Shown here in pieces: positions 63,801 to 64,000 of a stretch of 64,000 nt of DNA. The translations under genes and the position numbers were made by a program. This DNA is from Candidatus Nitrospira kreftii. Its GTDB lineage: Bacteria > Nitrospirota > Nitrospiria > Nitrospirales > Nitrospiraceae. The DNA lies in NCBI GenBank assembly GCA_014058405.1, contig CP047423.1, positions 2,356,001-2,420,000 on the forward strand. The letters run 5' to 3'. The notes under the pieces were generated by a model, which was not told where the DNA came from, did not search any database, and saw only the letters and a list, made by a program, of their open reading frames with translations. Position 1 is the first letter of the stretch, and every line of letters begins with the position of its first letter.

Positions 63801-64000
63801 CTACCTCATTAGTTTATTCCCGCGAGACATACCCGACGCATCGTCAATGACCATAAAACGCATCGTACCGACCTGATTCACAGCATGAAACGGCTGTTGC
63901 CCTAGCGGCGTGATATAGATCTTTGCTAGGTAATTTCCAACAGCCCATCTCTCGCCTGACCTTTTCAACTCAAGATAACCATATCGTTCATGCCCAGGCA
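63801..64000 (-). CDS. Unknown protein, C-terminal fragment (5' part outside window)
   Basis: The last 66 codons of a minus-strand gene are visible, ending at a TAG. The fragment is beta-rich (RYGYLELKRSGERWAVGNYL, QVGTMRFMVIDDASG) and looks like a real protein with no stop in the frame to the window edge. I cannot assign a family. Confidence 0.5.
   Translation of the reverse strand, partial: PGHERYGYLELKRSGERWAVGNYLAKIYITPLGQQPFHAVNQVGTMRFMVIDDASGMSRGNKLMR

Overview
The window looks like one contiguous stretch of chromosome from a Gram-negative, GC-rich bacterium, most likely a Nitrospira-type member of the Nitrospirota. The grounds are inference: KDO, heptose and phospholipid genes (an outer membrane), exported copper and cytochrome proteins, a PyrR-controlled pyr operon, and intergenic palindromic repeats of a kind I associate with Nitrospira. 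No rRNA, integrase, transposase or CRISPR array was seen. Nearly all long genes from 1 to 22.7 kb and from 24.7 to 59.5 kb lie on the minus strand, the main exceptions being bioA and the two Sel1 lipoproteins.

Region 1 (1-13.6 kb) is an exported copper-protein locus. Two very large six-domain multicopper oxidases (1610 and 1642 aa) are paralogs, each closed by a near-identical terminator. They flank a formylglycine-generating-enzyme-like protein and an unknown exported protein. Downstream are two paralogous small cupredoxin plus carboxypeptidase-regulatory-domain proteins, one cut by the window edge. The oxidases resemble the MnxG/MofA class linked to Mn(II) oxidation, but their substrate cannot be read from sequence.

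Region 2 (14.1-22.8 kb) is a minus-strand cluster: a MEMO-family protein, three integral or bitopic membrane proteins, an FnIII-containing membrane protein, a barrel-sandwich/KOW-like protein, a GlmL/MutL-type ASKHA ATPase and a small conserved-looking protein. It starts from a near-consensus promoter. No glutamate mutase subunit is present, so the ATPase probably serves something else. Its spacers carry related palindromic repeats.

Region 3 (22.9-26.7 kb) is accessory: a BrnT/BrnA-like toxin-antitoxin pair, a small unknown gene, an outer-membrane barrel protein and a 640-aa protein with a HEPN-type RNase motif.

Region 4 (26.7-37.1 kb) is an envelope-biogenesis run: lepA, lepB, a heptose kinase, kdsB, pyrG, kdsA, kdsD, pgsA, a lipoprotein hydrolase and plsY. 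bioA follows on the other strand.

Region 5 (38.7-50.0 kb) is a pyrimidine operon, pyrR-pyrB-pyrC-DUF4149-carA-sppA-M48 peptidase-carB-greA-SAM hydrolase, preceded by a promoter, a PyrR-binding element and an attenuator-type terminator.

Region 6 (50-64 kb) is mixed housekeeping: AlgH/YqgE, two Sel1 lipoproteins, a cytochrome c lipoprotein, queC, a DksA-like protein, apt, an RpoS/RpoD-like sigma factor, acylphosphatase, tRNA-Pro(CGG), alanine dehydrogenase, a four-gene plus-strand iron-sulfur/ferredoxin cluster, a squalene/phytoene synthase, htpX and two small or partial unknown genes.
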